Shown: piece after piece, positions 17,860-26,465 of the stretch
Position numbering within the stretch: position 1 is the first letter of the stretch
How the letters are laid out: each line of letters starts with the position of its first letter
From: Ewingella sp963519305
GTDB lineage: Bacteria > Pseudomonadota > Gammaproteobacteria > Enterobacterales > Enterobacteriaceae
Length of the DNA stretch: 64,000 nt
Assembly (NCBI GenBank): GCA_963519305.1
Contig: CAUQMS010000011.1
Coordinates: forward strand, 1 to 64,000
Direction: 5' to 3'
Notes under the pieces: model-generated
Told to the model about the DNA's origin: nothing
The model's database searches: none
Seen by the model: the letters and a program-made list of their open reading frames with translations, nothing else
Position numbers and translations under genes: made by a program

Positions 17860-19080
17860 TTACCCCATAACAGATCCCAGCTGAAATATGGGCAAATACA
17901 TAGCAATAACCAACCCGCCAACTAGCACTCCCATCACCACCATCAATATCGGTTCGATAGATTGTGACATCGTGTCAGCCAGTTCATTCGCCTGTTGATT
18001 ATGCCAGTGAGCCAGCTTGAGCAAAATATCATCCAGTGAGCCGGACTCTTCGCCAATGCGGATTAGCTGCTGGCAGAGAGACGGAAATAAGGGAGATTGC
18101 CCAATCGCGGTATGCAGCGGAATTCCAAGTGCCAGCTGTTCCCTGATGCCCGTCACGGCGTGCTGGAAAAGCAAATTTGTTGATGCTGCTGCCGCAGCAT
18201 CAAGGCCGGTGAGGAGTGTCATTCCTGCCTGTTGGGTCATGGCGAGCGTCTGGAATATCTGGCTCAGACAACTGTCTGCAACCAATTCTCTTAATAACGG
18301 AACATGTAACAGAATGCTCTGCTCGCGCCACCTCCATCGTTGCTGCGGATGATAAGCTTTAATGTAGATAACGCACAATGCTGCAAGGAACCCGGTGAAT
18401 ATCGGCCCATAGCTGACTAATACTTTCGAAGCCATCATCAGCATTTCAGTGAACCAGGGCAGCGTGGCATCGAAAGATCCATATATTTTTGCGAACTCTG
18501 GAAGCACCATTGTCAGCATCAGAACCGTCACAATTATCGCAATAGAAATAACGATCAAAGGATAGCGGAGCGCCTTTTTTACTTTTACGCGCAATGCGGC
18601 TTGCTGTTCCTGCTGGGTGGCCAGTTGCAGGCAGCAGCGGTCAAGCTGGCCCGTTATCTCCCCGATGGAAATAATGTTGCGATAAATCTGCGGAAACACG
18701 TCTGAAAAGGTAGTTAACATGTCCGACAGTGGTTTTCCTTCTTTTACTCCACGGGCAATATCTTGCAAAATACAGCGCCAGGGCGCTTTTGAATGCTCAA
18801 CTGCCAGCAACATCAGGCTGTTGACCAGAGGAAGACCTGCCTGCAGGAGAGTGGCCAGTTGCCTTATCAGCGCGATGCGGTCTGCGCTTTTCCAGTAAGC
18901 CGCACGCAGCCGACATTGCTTTTTAACAGCAACCGGCTGTAGGGATTGGGAAAAAAGCTGCTGATGTACAGAGGATTCATTACCCCCCAGCAGCTCTCCG
19001 GTTTGTAATTTCCCCAACGCATCAACAGCCTGCCAATGGTAGAGGCTGACAACATGCAGGATTGGGCGGTTCTGGCTCAT
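17860..19080 (-). CDS. hofC: Type IV pilus assembly platform protein HofC (PilC/GspF family)
   Basis: Polytopic inner-membrane platform of a type IV pilus or type II secretion-like machine. 406 residues with two GspF repeats (about 70-190 and 270-395), each ending in hydrophobic stretches; LPLVNSLMLL and GMTLLTGLDAAAAAS are the repeat starts. C-terminal helix MVVMGVLVGGLVIAMYLPIFQLG. The start overlaps the hofB stop by 4 bp (ATGA), giving a ppdD-hofB-hofC operon as in E. coli. Confidence 0.93.
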   Translation of the reverse strand: MSQNRPILHVVSLYHWQAVDALGKLQTGELLGGNESSVHQQLFSQSLQPVAVKKQCRLRAAYWKSADRIALIRQLATLLQAGLPLVNSLMLLAVEHSKAPWRCILQDIARGVKEGKPLSDMLTTFSDVFPQIYRNIISIGEITGQLDRCCLQLATQQEQQAALRVKVKKALRYPLIVISIAIIVTVLMLTMVLPEFAKIYGSFDATLPWFTEMLMMASKVLVSYGPIFTGFLAALCVIYIKAYHPQQRWRWREQSILLHVPLLRELVADSCLSQIFQTLAMTQQAGMTLLTGLDAAAAASTNLLFQHAVTGIREQLALGIPLHTAIGQSPLFPSLCQQLIRIGEESGSLDDILLKLAHWHNQQANELADTMSQSIEPILMVVMGVLVGGLVIAMYLPIFQLGSVMG

Positions 19081-20552
19081 GCTTCAATGCCTTCACCCGC
19101 CACACGATACAGTTCTTCAAGCGTAGTCAGACCCTGCTCAACCAGAACGAGTCCTGCCTCCAGCAGTGTTTTATTGCCTTGCTCATGGGCAATTTTATTA
19201 AGTTCAGATACGCCTGCGCCTGCAACTAATGCCTGTTGTAAACGTGGGGTAATGGTCAGGATCTCATAAATTCCTGTCCGTCCGTAATAGCCTGAGAAGC
19301 AGCGACTGCAACCCACGGCCAACCAAAGTGGCACGAGTTCTGCCTGACTATTTTCTGTACCCTCAACAACGGGGGAATGGGGTTTGCGGCAGTGAGGGCA
19401 GAGTTTACGGACTAACCGCTGAGCGATGACCAGACGCAAACTGGCAGCAATGTGATAACCCTCAATCCCCATTTGCGCCAAACGATTTAGGGTTTCGCAG
19501 GTTGAGTTAGTGTGCAGTGTAGACAAAACGAGATGCCCGGTTTGTGCTGCTTTGATAGCAATTTCGGCTGTTTCTTTATCGCGTATTTCACCGACCATAA
19601 TGACATCAGGGTCTTGCCTGAGCAGCGCCCTGAGTACTCTGGCAAAGTTGAGATCAGTTTTGCTGTTCACTTGAGTTTGGTTGATTCCGGCTACCGGGAT
19701 CTCAACCGGATCTTCCACGCTGCAAATATTACGTTCAATGGCATTCAGATGGCGCAATCCGCTGTAGAGCGTCACTGTTTTCCCACTGCCAGTCGGTCCC
19801 GTGACGAGAATCAGTCCCTGAGGGCTTTTGAGTGCAGTGAGATAATGGCTAAGGTCTTCACTGCGAAAACCGAGCTGGCTCATGCTTAAATCTTGCTGGG
19901 TCATGTGCAAGATGCGCAGCACGATTTTTTCACCGTGCAAAACCGGCAGTGACGCAATGCGCATCGAGTAGCGCTGGTTTTGAAACGTGATCAGTAACTG
20001 TCCGTCCTGCGGTAAGCGCCGTTCAGCCACGTTGAGTTGCCCCATGATTTTAAGCCGGGCGCACAAACTGGCTGTCATTGAAAACTCCGGGCCAGGAACC
20101 TCCTGCAACACCCCATCAATACGCAGACGAATACGCAGGCTATGTTCCCCCGGTTCGAAATGAACATCTGAAGCCCGACGTAATATCGCCATGCGCAGAG
20201 TCTGGTTGAGGAAATTTACAACCGGCGCATCACTGTTGTCATCCAGCACATTGGTCTGTGAAATTTTCAACGCATCTTCATCGGCTGAGTTATGTGTGGG
20301 TTTTTCCAGAGCCTGTTCGAAACGGGCCTGAGGCCAGCGTTCGATTTTCACCTTAAGCCCGCAGGCGAATTGCAGTGCTTTGCTGAGCGCTTCTGTATCT
20401 CCTTCATCCTCATGGCAAGCGACATGCAAGAGAGTATCGTCCTGATGAAGTACAACGGCTTTATAGCGCTGGCACAGGGCATCGAGCGTTGTATCAGATG
20501 TAGGTTTTGCTGCATGACGAAAAGGGGACGTATTGAAAAGGGAGTCACTCAT
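19077..20552 (-). CDS. hofB: Type IV pilus extension ATPase HofB (PilB/GspE family)
   Basis: Cytoplasmic hexameric secretion ATPase that powers pilin assembly. 491 residues. The N-terminal GspE-N domain is followed by the ATPase core: Walker A GPTGSGKT near residue 253, Asp box, Walker B VGEIRDKETAEIA near 321 and His box STLHTN. The C-terminal zinc region has CPHCRKPH followed by CSRC, with 35 residues between. ATGA overlaps on both sides place it firmly in the operon. Confidence 0.94.
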   Translation of the reverse strand: MSDSLFNTSPFRHAAKPTSDTTLDALCQRYKAVVLHQDDTLLHVACHEDEGDTEALSKALQFACGLKVKIERWPQARFEQALEKPTHNSADEDALKISQTNVLDDNSDAPVVNFLNQTLRMAILRRASDVHFEPGEHSLRIRLRIDGVLQEVPGPEFSMTASLCARLKIMGQLNVAERRLPQDGQLLITFQNQRYSMRIASLPVLHGEKIVLRILHMTQQDLSMSQLGFRSEDLSHYLTALKSPQGLILVTGPTGSGKTVTLYSGLRHLNAIERNICSVEDPVEIPVAGINQTQVNSKTDLNFARVLRALLRQDPDVIMVGEIRDKETAEIAIKAAQTGHLVLSTLHTNSTCETLNRLAQMGIEGYHIAASLRLVIAQRLVRKLCPHCRKPHSPVVEGTENSQAELVPLWLAVGCSRCFSGYYGRTGIYEILTITPRLQQALVAGAGVSELNKIAHEQGNKTLLEAGLVLVEQGLTTLEELYRVAGEGIEA

Positions 20553-21022
20553 TTAGTGCCTCCGGTGCCTTCAAAACGGAAAACACTTTCACAGGCTTCT
20601 TTCATGCCGTTATCCTGCGAGTTGGTACAGCTTCTTCCCCAGACGATCCCACCTGAGGCGCTGTCTACGCTGGGGGTCATTACAACGCTCAAGCCATTGA
20701 GGGCCTGTTGTCCGGTCAGGGTAATAACGCCTGCTGCAACCTGAACCTGGCTGACATAGCGTGTTGTAGTAGCAGCAGGAATTCCCTGGCTGGCAGCGTT
20801 ACATGACGTCAATGCACCTTGGTCAATGACACAGAGCTCGACGCCTGTTTTGTACGGCACCATAGTTTGCAGCATGTCAGTCATCGCAGCTTTTTGGATA
20901 TAACTTTGATAGGCAGGAATGCCAATGGCGCTGAGGATGGCGATGATGGCAATTACCACCATTAGTTCGATTAGCGTAAATCCAGCTTGTTTCACATGAT
21001 GATGTCGATTTTTCACGTTCAT
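20549..21022 (-). CDS. ppdD: Major prepilin PpdD
   Basis: Type IV major pilin precursor, 157 residues. A leader with three His residues ends in KQAG, with the prepilin peptidase site before FTLIELMVVIAIIAILSA. Phe+1 and Glu+5 are in place. The hydrophobic alpha-1N helix follows. C-terminal Cys residues could form the usual disulfides (LCVIDQGALTSC and SCTNS...EACES). The leader is longer than in E. coli PpdD (14 against 6 residues). GGA lies 9 bp before the ATG. First gene of the ppdD-hofB-hofC operon. Confidence 0.94.
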   Translation of the reverse strand: MNVKNRHHHVKQAGFTLIELMVVIAIIAILSAIGIPAYQSYIQKAAMTDMLQTMVPYKTGVELCVIDQGALTSCNAASQGIPAATTTRYVSQVQVAAGVITLTGQQALNGLSVVMTPSVDSASGGIVWGRSCTNSQDNGMKEACESVFRFEGTGGTK

Positions 21023-21271
21023 TTCCCGGTCCTTGGTGTTGGCTTAGTGAGGCTTTCGAACTGCAAATTATCTGCTTCAAAAATCCTGCGCTACCGCCAG
21101 AAACGAAATTTCCATGAAGTCTCGGAATATCAAAATGCAAACCTGTAATGCGTCGCAAAATTTGCGGCGTGTCTCGCAGGTGGGAAGAATAGGGCGAAAA
21201 GGCTCTGGTAGAGTCAGCGGATGCGTGAGAGGGTGTTTAGCAATACAGGAGCAAGCGAATTGAGATGAAGA

Positions 21272-21298
21272 AGCCCCTGGCGGACAAAGCAAGGGGCT
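21272..21298 (-). terminator. Possible terminator downstream of nadC
   Basis: 7-bp stem agcccct / aggggct with a 13-nt loop, 16 bp past the nadC stop on the minus strand, followed by ttcttcat. The rest of the 291-bp gap between nadC and ppdD shows no gene. The ppdD promoter should lie there, but I cannot place it. Confidence 0.5.
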
Positions 21299-21313
21299 GA
21301 AAAATGGAGAAAA

Positions 21314-22207
21314 TTAGTGGAATCGCATTGAAAGATCCATGGCGCGAATATGCTTGGTTAATGCGCCGACAGAAATGTAGTCAACGCCGGTTTTAGCAAA
21401 TGTGCGCAGGGTCTGTTCGGTGACATTACCTGAGACTTCCAGCAACGCTTTGCCTGCCGTAAGCGCAACCCCATCGTTCATCATCGGGACGGTGAAGTTA
21501 TCCAGCATCACGATATCTGCGCCAGCATCCAATGCCTGTTGCAGCTCGTCGAGCGTTTCGACTTCAACTTCGACAGGGACATCGGCATGAATTTGCTGGG
21601 CACGTTCTACTGCGGCTTTGATCGAACCGCAGGCAATAATGTGATTTTCTTTTATCAGAAATGCATCCGCAAGGCCTAGGCGATGATTACTGCCGCCGCC
21701 GCAGAGTACGGCATATTTCAACGCGGTTCTCAGACCCGGCAACGTCTTACGGGTATCAAGCAGGCGGGTTTGGGTGCCGGCCAGAAGTTTGACGTAATGA
21801 TTCACTTCGGTCGCGACGCCAGACAGCGTTTGCACAAAGTTTAGTGCAGTCCGTTCGCCTGTCAGCAGCAGGCGCGCAGGACCAGATAATTCGCAAAGAG
21901 GTTGGTTTTCGACGAGCGTATCGCCGTCTTTAATCTTCCAGACAATGGTAACCTTGTCGCCGCCAAGCTGGCGAAAGACTTCATCCAGCCACTTTTGGCC
22001 GCAGAAAATCCCTGCTTCGCGGGTGATGATAGTCGCGTTAGCCAGTGTATTTTCAGGTAAAAGTTGTGCCGTGAGATCATTATTTGCATTGGCCTCGCCG
22101 CCGAGGTCTTCACCTAACGCCTGAGCAACGGATGCGGGGATATCATTCTGAATACGTTCGAGTAACTGAGCGCGGCGACTTTCAGGGCTGTAGCTGCGGG
22201 TCGTCAT
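21314..22207 (-). CDS. nadC: Quinolinate phosphoribosyltransferase NadC
   Basis: Converts quinolinate and PRPP to nicotinate mononucleotide in de novo NAD synthesis. 297 residues from the ATG at 22207, which has GGAG 8 bp upstream; the 26 extra upstream residues are not family-like. Motifs are EDLGGEANANNDLTAQLLP near residue 33, TRKTLPGLRTALKYAV near 151, the KENHI loop near 187 and VEVEVETLDEL near 215. Divergent from ampD, with 94 bp between the starts, as in E. coli. Confidence 0.95.
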   Translation of the reverse strand: MTTRSYSPESRRAQLLERIQNDIPASVAQALGEDLGGEANANNDLTAQLLPENTLANATIITREAGIFCGQKWLDEVFRQLGGDKVTIVWKIKDGDTLVENQPLCELSGPARLLLTGERTALNFVQTLSGVATEVNHYVKLLAGTQTRLLDTRKTLPGLRTALKYAVLCGGGSNHRLGLADAFLIKENHIIACGSIKAAVERAQQIHADVPVEVEVETLDELQQALDAGADIVMLDNFTVPMMNDGVALTAGKALLEVSGNVTEQTLRTFAKTGVDYISVGALTKHIRAMDLSMRFH

Positions 22208-22301
22208 ACAAATACTCCGAAATGGCGGGTAAAAGGGAGAAAAAAGCATGCTACCCTGTTGCTGAGATAAGTACCACCAAAGCACATCATTGAGGTCATT
22301 G

Positions 22302-22871
22302 ATGCAGTTAGAATATGGCTGGATTACCGAAGCCCGGCGGGTAGTTTCACCTCACTGCGATCGCCGCCCCGAAGATGAAACACCCTCACTGTTGGTGATT
22401 CACAACATCAGCTTGCCGCCTGGTCAGTTTGGTGGTCCTTATATTGATCAACTCTTTACCGGCACGCTTAACCCTGATGATGACCCCTATTTTGCAGAAA
22501 TTAAGCACCTGCGTGTCGCCGCGCATTGTCTTATCCGCCGCGATGGCGAAATTGTGCAGTACGTGCCCTTTGATAAACGGGCCTGGCATGCAGGGGTGTC
22601 GCTCTGGCAGGGAAGGGAGCGCTGTAATGACTTTTCCATCGGGATTGAGCTGGAAGGGACGGACTTCGTCCCTTTCACGTCCGCGCAATACGTGAGTCTT
22701 GCCGCTGTCAGTCAGTTGTTAACTGAGCATTATGCTATCGGTTTTGATGCTATCACCGGACACAGTGACATCGCCCCCGGTCGCAAAACAGATCCGGGGC
22801 CTGAATTTGACTGGAAGCATTATTTGTCTTTATTAAAGCAACATCAGGTTAACGAAAGCGCCGGAGATTGA
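22302..22871 (+). CDS. ampD: 1,6-anhydro-N-acetylmuramyl-L-alanine amidase AmpD
   Basis: Cytoplasmic zinc amidase that recycles anhydro-muropeptides and so keeps AmpR-controlled AmpC beta-lactamase off. 189 residues from the ATG at 22302, with GAGG 7 bp upstream; an in-frame TTG at 22290 is less likely. Zinc ligands are the His of LLVIHNISLPPG near residue 35 and the His and Asp of GHSDIAPGRKTDPGP near 154-164. The catalytic Glu is in GIELEGTD near 116. ampE follows 68 bp later. Confidence 0.95.
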   Translation: MQLEYGWITEARRVVSPHCDRRPEDETPSLLVIHNISLPPGQFGGPYIDQLFTGTLNPDDDPYFAEIKHLRVAAHCLIRRDGEIVQYVPFDKRAWHAGVSLWQGRERCNDFSIGIELEGTDFVPFTSAQYVSLAAVSQLLTEHYAIGFDAITGHSDIAPGRKTDPGPEFDWKHYLSLLKQHQVNESAGD

Positions 22872-22939
22872 CGTAGACTGTCCTGCGATGGATACGCCGT
22901 TTTATACTCCGTGTCGTGCAAAAGAGAGAGTAATTACTG

Positions 22940-23794
22940 ATGACGTTATTTACTTTGTTGCTGGTGCTTGCGTGGGAACGCCTGTTTAAGTTGGGTGAGC
23001 ACTGGCAGTTAGATCATCGTTTTGAAGGGATTTTCCGCCGCGGGCGCAATACTACGCTCACTAAAACGCTGGCGATTGCCATCGTCTGGATGGTTCTGCT
23101 GTTTGTGGTGTTGCGTGCAGTGCAGGGCCTCTTTTTTGGGGTGCCGTCATTGCTGCTGTGGGTGGTTATCTGCCTGTTCTGCATCGGTGCAGGGATAAAG
23201 CGCAAGCATTACCGCGCCTATTTGAAATCAGCCCGTCAGGGGGATGTTAATGCCTGTTCGGAAATGGCCGAGGAACTGGCGCTGATCCACGGGCTGCCGG
23301 AGGATTGCACGGAGGAAGTGCGCCTACGTGAACTCCAAAACGCATTGCTATGGATTAACTTCCGCTATTATCTGGCACCATTATTTTGGTTTGTGGTTTT
23401 TGGCCCTTATGGCCCGGTGGCCCTGGGGGGCTATGCGGTCCTGCGCGGTTATCAAACCTGGCTGGCGCGGCATATGACGCCACTAAAACGCTCGCAATCT
23501 GGTGTAGATGCGTTGTTGCATGTCCTTGATTGGATCCCGGTCCGGCTTGCAGGTGTTGCCTATGCGCTGTTTGGTCACGGTGAGAAAGCGCTTCCAGCCT
23601 GGTTCGCTTCTCTGGGAGATATTCACACTTCGCAGTATCAGGTTCTGACCCGCCTGGCGCAGTTTTCACTGGCCAGGGATCCGCATATGGATCCGGTTCA
23701 GACTCCCCGCGCCGCCGTTGCACTGGCGCGCAAGGTCACCATGATTATTCTGGTCGTCGTTGCTGCACTGACAATTTACGGGACGTTGATCTGA
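22940..23794 (+). CDS. ampE: Inner-membrane protein AmpE
   Basis: Polytopic membrane protein (284 residues) coupled to ampD; linked historically to beta-lactamase regulation, with no settled biochemical role. N-terminal TLLLVLAWERLFKLGEHWQLDH is family-typical. Hydrophobic segments lie near residues 1-13, 40-62, 66-84, 140-165 and 262-283. It shares the ampDE operon, and a strong terminator follows at 23813. Confidence 0.92.
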   Translation: MTLFTLLLVLAWERLFKLGEHWQLDHRFEGIFRRGRNTTLTKTLAIAIVWMVLLFVVLRAVQGLFFGVPSLLLWVVICLFCIGAGIKRKHYRAYLKSARQGDVNACSEMAEELALIHGLPEDCTEEVRLRELQNALLWINFRYYLAPLFWFVVFGPYGPVALGGYAVLRGYQTWLARHMTPLKRSQSGVDALLHVLDWIPVRLAGVAYALFGHGEKALPAWFASLGDIHTSQYQVLTRLAQFSLARDPHMDPVQTPRAAVALARKVTMIILVVVAALTIYGTLI

Positions 23795-23812
23795 CCCTGC
23801 GATGAGCCAAAG

Positions 23813-23849
23813 AAAAAGCCCGGCATGTTTTCACTGCCGGGCTTTTTTT
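23813..23849. terminator. Terminator between ampE and GH43 gene
   Basis: Stem aaaaagcccggca / tgccgggcttttt with a 9-nt loop and a 7-T run. Its A-tract on the left lets it work in both directions for the convergent ampE and GH43 genes. The T-run touches the last base of the GH43 stop codon. Confidence 0.93.
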
Positions 23850-24831
23850 ATGCTTTATGTTGCTGTCTGGTCAGCGGCTGGTTATCTGCCGGTGGCTCAC
23901 CAAATATCGGCATGCCGTTTTTATCCCATTCGAGGGCTTTTATGCGGGTATGCCGGTTTGGGTCATACAGCGGATCGCCTTCAATCTCGGTATAGTTTCT
24001 GGCGTGATAGACCAGCACATCCTGCCCGTTTTCATCGCGGGTGAAACTGTTGTGTCCCGGTCCAAACTGGCGGTTATCCGTTTGCGTGGTAAATACCGGT
24101 TTTGGTGATTTATGCCACTGTACAGGGTCGGTGATGTTGCAGTTAATATCCGCCCACAGCAGGCCAATACAGTAATTTTCATCGGTAGCGCTGGCCGAAT
24201 AGCTGATGAAAATCTTATCGTTATGCGTGATAACCGCCGGACCTTCATTGACCCAAAAACCCCGAATTTCCCACTCAAGTTCCGGTTTGCTGAGCATCAC
24301 CGGTGTCGTTTTCAGCGTCCAGGGGTTTTCCATTTCAGCCAGATATAGGTTGGAGTTACCACGGATTGTCGGATCTTTTTGCGCCCACAAATAGTAGCAT
24401 TTTCCCTGATGCGTAAAGTGCGTGGCGTCTAAAGAGAAACTGTCGAATTGCGTGGTAATACGCCCTTTCTCTGTCCATTTGCCCGTTAGGGGATTGGCGT
24501 CGGTACATTCAAGTACGTACATGCGGTGCTGGAAGAGTCCATCGACAATCTCCTGCGACGGCGCGGCGGCGAAGTAGATGTACCATTTGTCGTCGATAAA
24601 GTGCAGTTCAGGTGCCCAGATCAGGGCGCTCATCGGGCCGGTTTCTGGTTTGCGCCACACTGTCTTGGCTTGTGCCCGGGCCAGCCCGGTTAGGGTCGAA
24701 GCCCTACGAATTTCCAGCCGGTCATATTCAGGCACAGAGGCAATGAAGTAATAGTCTCCGTCGCTGTGCAGCCAGATATGCGGGTCAGCCCTTTGTTCAA
24801 TCAAAGGGTTCGGGTAAAGGGGCTTACTCAT
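23848..24831 (-). CDS. Glycoside hydrolase family 43 protein (arabinosidase/xylosidase-like)
   Basis: 327-residue five-bladed beta-propeller glycosidase. The three GH43 acidic residues are in place: Asp16 (RADPHIW, base), Asp135 (FSLDATHF, pKa modulator) and Glu197 (WVNEGPAV, acid). No signal peptide, so it should act in the cytoplasm on imported oligosaccharides. This fits the transporter gene it overlaps by 8 bp. Substrate (alpha-L-arabinoside or beta-xyloside) cannot be decided from sequence. The family includes exo-arabinofuranosidases of similar length and motif spacing. The gene is absent at this place in E. coli. Confidence 0.85.
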   Translation of the reverse strand: MSKPLYPNPLIEQRADPHIWLHSDGDYYFIASVPEYDRLEIRRASTLTGLARAQAKTVWRKPETGPMSALIWAPELHFIDDKWYIYFAAAPSQEIVDGLFQHRMYVLECTDANPLTGKWTEKGRITTQFDSFSLDATHFTHQGKCYYLWAQKDPTIRGNSNLYLAEMENPWTLKTTPVMLSKPELEWEIRGFWVNEGPAVITHNDKIFISYSASATDENYCIGLLWADINCNITDPVQWHKSPKPVFTTQTDNRQFGPGHNSFTRDENGQDVLVYHARNYTEIEGDPLYDPNRHTRIKALEWDKNGMPIFGEPPADNQPLTRQQHKA

Positions 24832-26254
24832 GCTTTAACTCCTTGTTGCTGAAAGGAACCGCGCTGTCAGCATTTTTAGCATCATGGTATTCATTCAGTT
24901 CGCGGTAATTACGGCGGCGGATTTCCAAATCGGCCTGAATGTTTTGCATAGTTTTGCGATCCAGCTTCAGTAAACGCACAACGCCTGCGGTGATGAGATA
25001 ACCCACGCCGGGGATCACGGTAAATAACAGCACGATGCCGTTGATAGCGTGATCGCTCTGGCGTGCAGCACCTGCGTCGTATCCGTAGCCTGAAAGCAGG
25101 AAGCCCACCATCGCGCCCGCCACTGCCAGTCCGCATTTCAGGAAGAACAGGTTACCCGAGAAGCTGATGCCGGTAATACGTTTGCCGGTTTTCCATTCGC
25201 CGTAATCATCCACATCGGCCATCAGCGACCAGTGCAGCGGGGAAGGGAGCTGGTGGAGGATATTAAGTACAAAATAGGCCACCAAAATCAGCGTCGTGGC
25301 GTGCGGATCGAGGAAATAGAATCCGCAGGAGAAAATGGTCAGCACGATGTTGGTCCAGAAGAACACTTTCAGTTTGCAGTATTTATCGGTCAGGGGCTTA
25401 GCCAGTGCACTGCCAATCATCATACCGACCACGCCGAGGCTGATAAACATACTGGCGAACGAGGTGGATTTTTCCATCACCCAGGTGACGTAATACATGG
25501 TCGCCGCCATGCGGATAAAACCGGGGCAGACATTGCAGAAGGTCAGCAAAAGAATGCGCACCCACTGATCGTTTTTCCATACGTCTTTGAGGTCCGACTT
25601 CAGTGCATGTTTGGACGGTACAGCAGGCTGGATACGCTCTTTCACGAAGCTGAAACAGAAGAGGAACATGAACAAGGCAATGATCGCCATCACGCCCATC
25701 GACATCTGATAGCCCTTGGCTTTATCCGCGCCGCCGAACCAGTCGGCCATCGGCAGTAATGTCGAAGAGAGAATCAGCGTCGCAATGCCTACCATAAAGA
25801 AGCGATAGGACTGGCAGGCCACACGTTCGTGCGGGTCCGCGGTGATAACGCCTCCCAGTGAGCAGTAGGGGATGTTGATCGCCGTGTAGGTCAGCGACAT
25901 CAGGAAGTAAGTGACGAACGCATAGATAACCTTGCTGTTATAGCTCCAGTCTGGCGTGGTAAACATCAGCACGCTAAAGAGCACATAAGGTACGCAGACC
26001 CATAGCAGATAGGGACGAAAACGGCCCCAGCGGGTCGTGGTTCTGTCGGCAATCGCTCCCATAATCGGGTCCGTCACGGCGTCAATAACGCGTACGGAGA
26101 GCAGCAAAATACCGACCAGTGCGGGAGCCAGACCAAAAACATCGGTATAAAAATAGTTGAGGAACAGCATGATGGCGCCGCCAATCATGTTGCAACCTGC
26201 GTCCCCCATACCATAGGCAACCTTCTCTTTAAATGACAGCGCGCCTTCCTTCAT
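24824..26254 (-). CDS. GPH-family sugar:cation symporter
   Basis: Twelve-helix transporter of the glycoside-pentoside-hexuronide family (MelB/XynT/YicJ type). It has GMGDAGCNMIGGAIMLFLNYFYTDV near the N-terminus, then RVIDAVTDPIMGAIADRT, the cation-site Asp helix pattern and GRFRPYLLW. 476 residues from the ATG at 26254, where GGAG lies 9 bp upstream; the ATG at 26260 has only 3 bp to the same site. Likely imports arabino- or xylo-oligosaccharides for the GH43 enzyme translated from the overlapping gene. No regulator gene is adjacent. Confidence 0.87.
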   Translation of the reverse strand: MKEGALSFKEKVAYGMGDAGCNMIGGAIMLFLNYFYTDVFGLAPALVGILLLSVRVIDAVTDPIMGAIADRTTTRWGRFRPYLLWVCVPYVLFSVLMFTTPDWSYNSKVIYAFVTYFLMSLTYTAINIPYCSLGGVITADPHERVACQSYRFFMVGIATLILSSTLLPMADWFGGADKAKGYQMSMGVMAIIALFMFLFCFSFVKERIQPAVPSKHALKSDLKDVWKNDQWVRILLLTFCNVCPGFIRMAATMYYVTWVMEKSTSFASMFISLGVVGMMIGSALAKPLTDKYCKLKVFFWTNIVLTIFSCGFYFLDPHATTLILVAYFVLNILHQLPSPLHWSLMADVDDYGEWKTGKRITGISFSGNLFFLKCGLAVAGAMVGFLLSGYGYDAGAARQSDHAINGIVLLFTVIPGVGYLITAGVVRLLKLDRKTMQNIQADLEIRRRNYRELNEYHDAKNADSAVPFSNKELKHE

Positions 26255-26394
26255 GGACATTCTCTCCGTAAACCTTGAGTAACTGCTGGATGAGAATGAG
26301 TATTGTCTGGTCTGGTGGGGATGTGTCAGGAGGTAAGAGGTGTAGAGATGGACAAATTGGTCACGCAGAGCAAACTGTGACGCAGATAACAAAG

Positions 26395-26430
26395 CGCCCC
26401 GGCAAGTGACCTTAACCGGGGCGCTTTCTC
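26395..26430 (-). terminator. Terminator of aroP
   Basis: 9-bp perfect stem gcgccccgg / ccggggcgc with a 13-nt loop, 36 bp beyond the aroP stop on the minus strand and followed there by tttgtta. It should also shield the downstream GPH-GH43 operon from aroP read-through. Confidence 0.8.
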
Positions 26431-26465
26431 TTTTTAAACGATCTGTTTTTTAAAAATCAGTAGTT

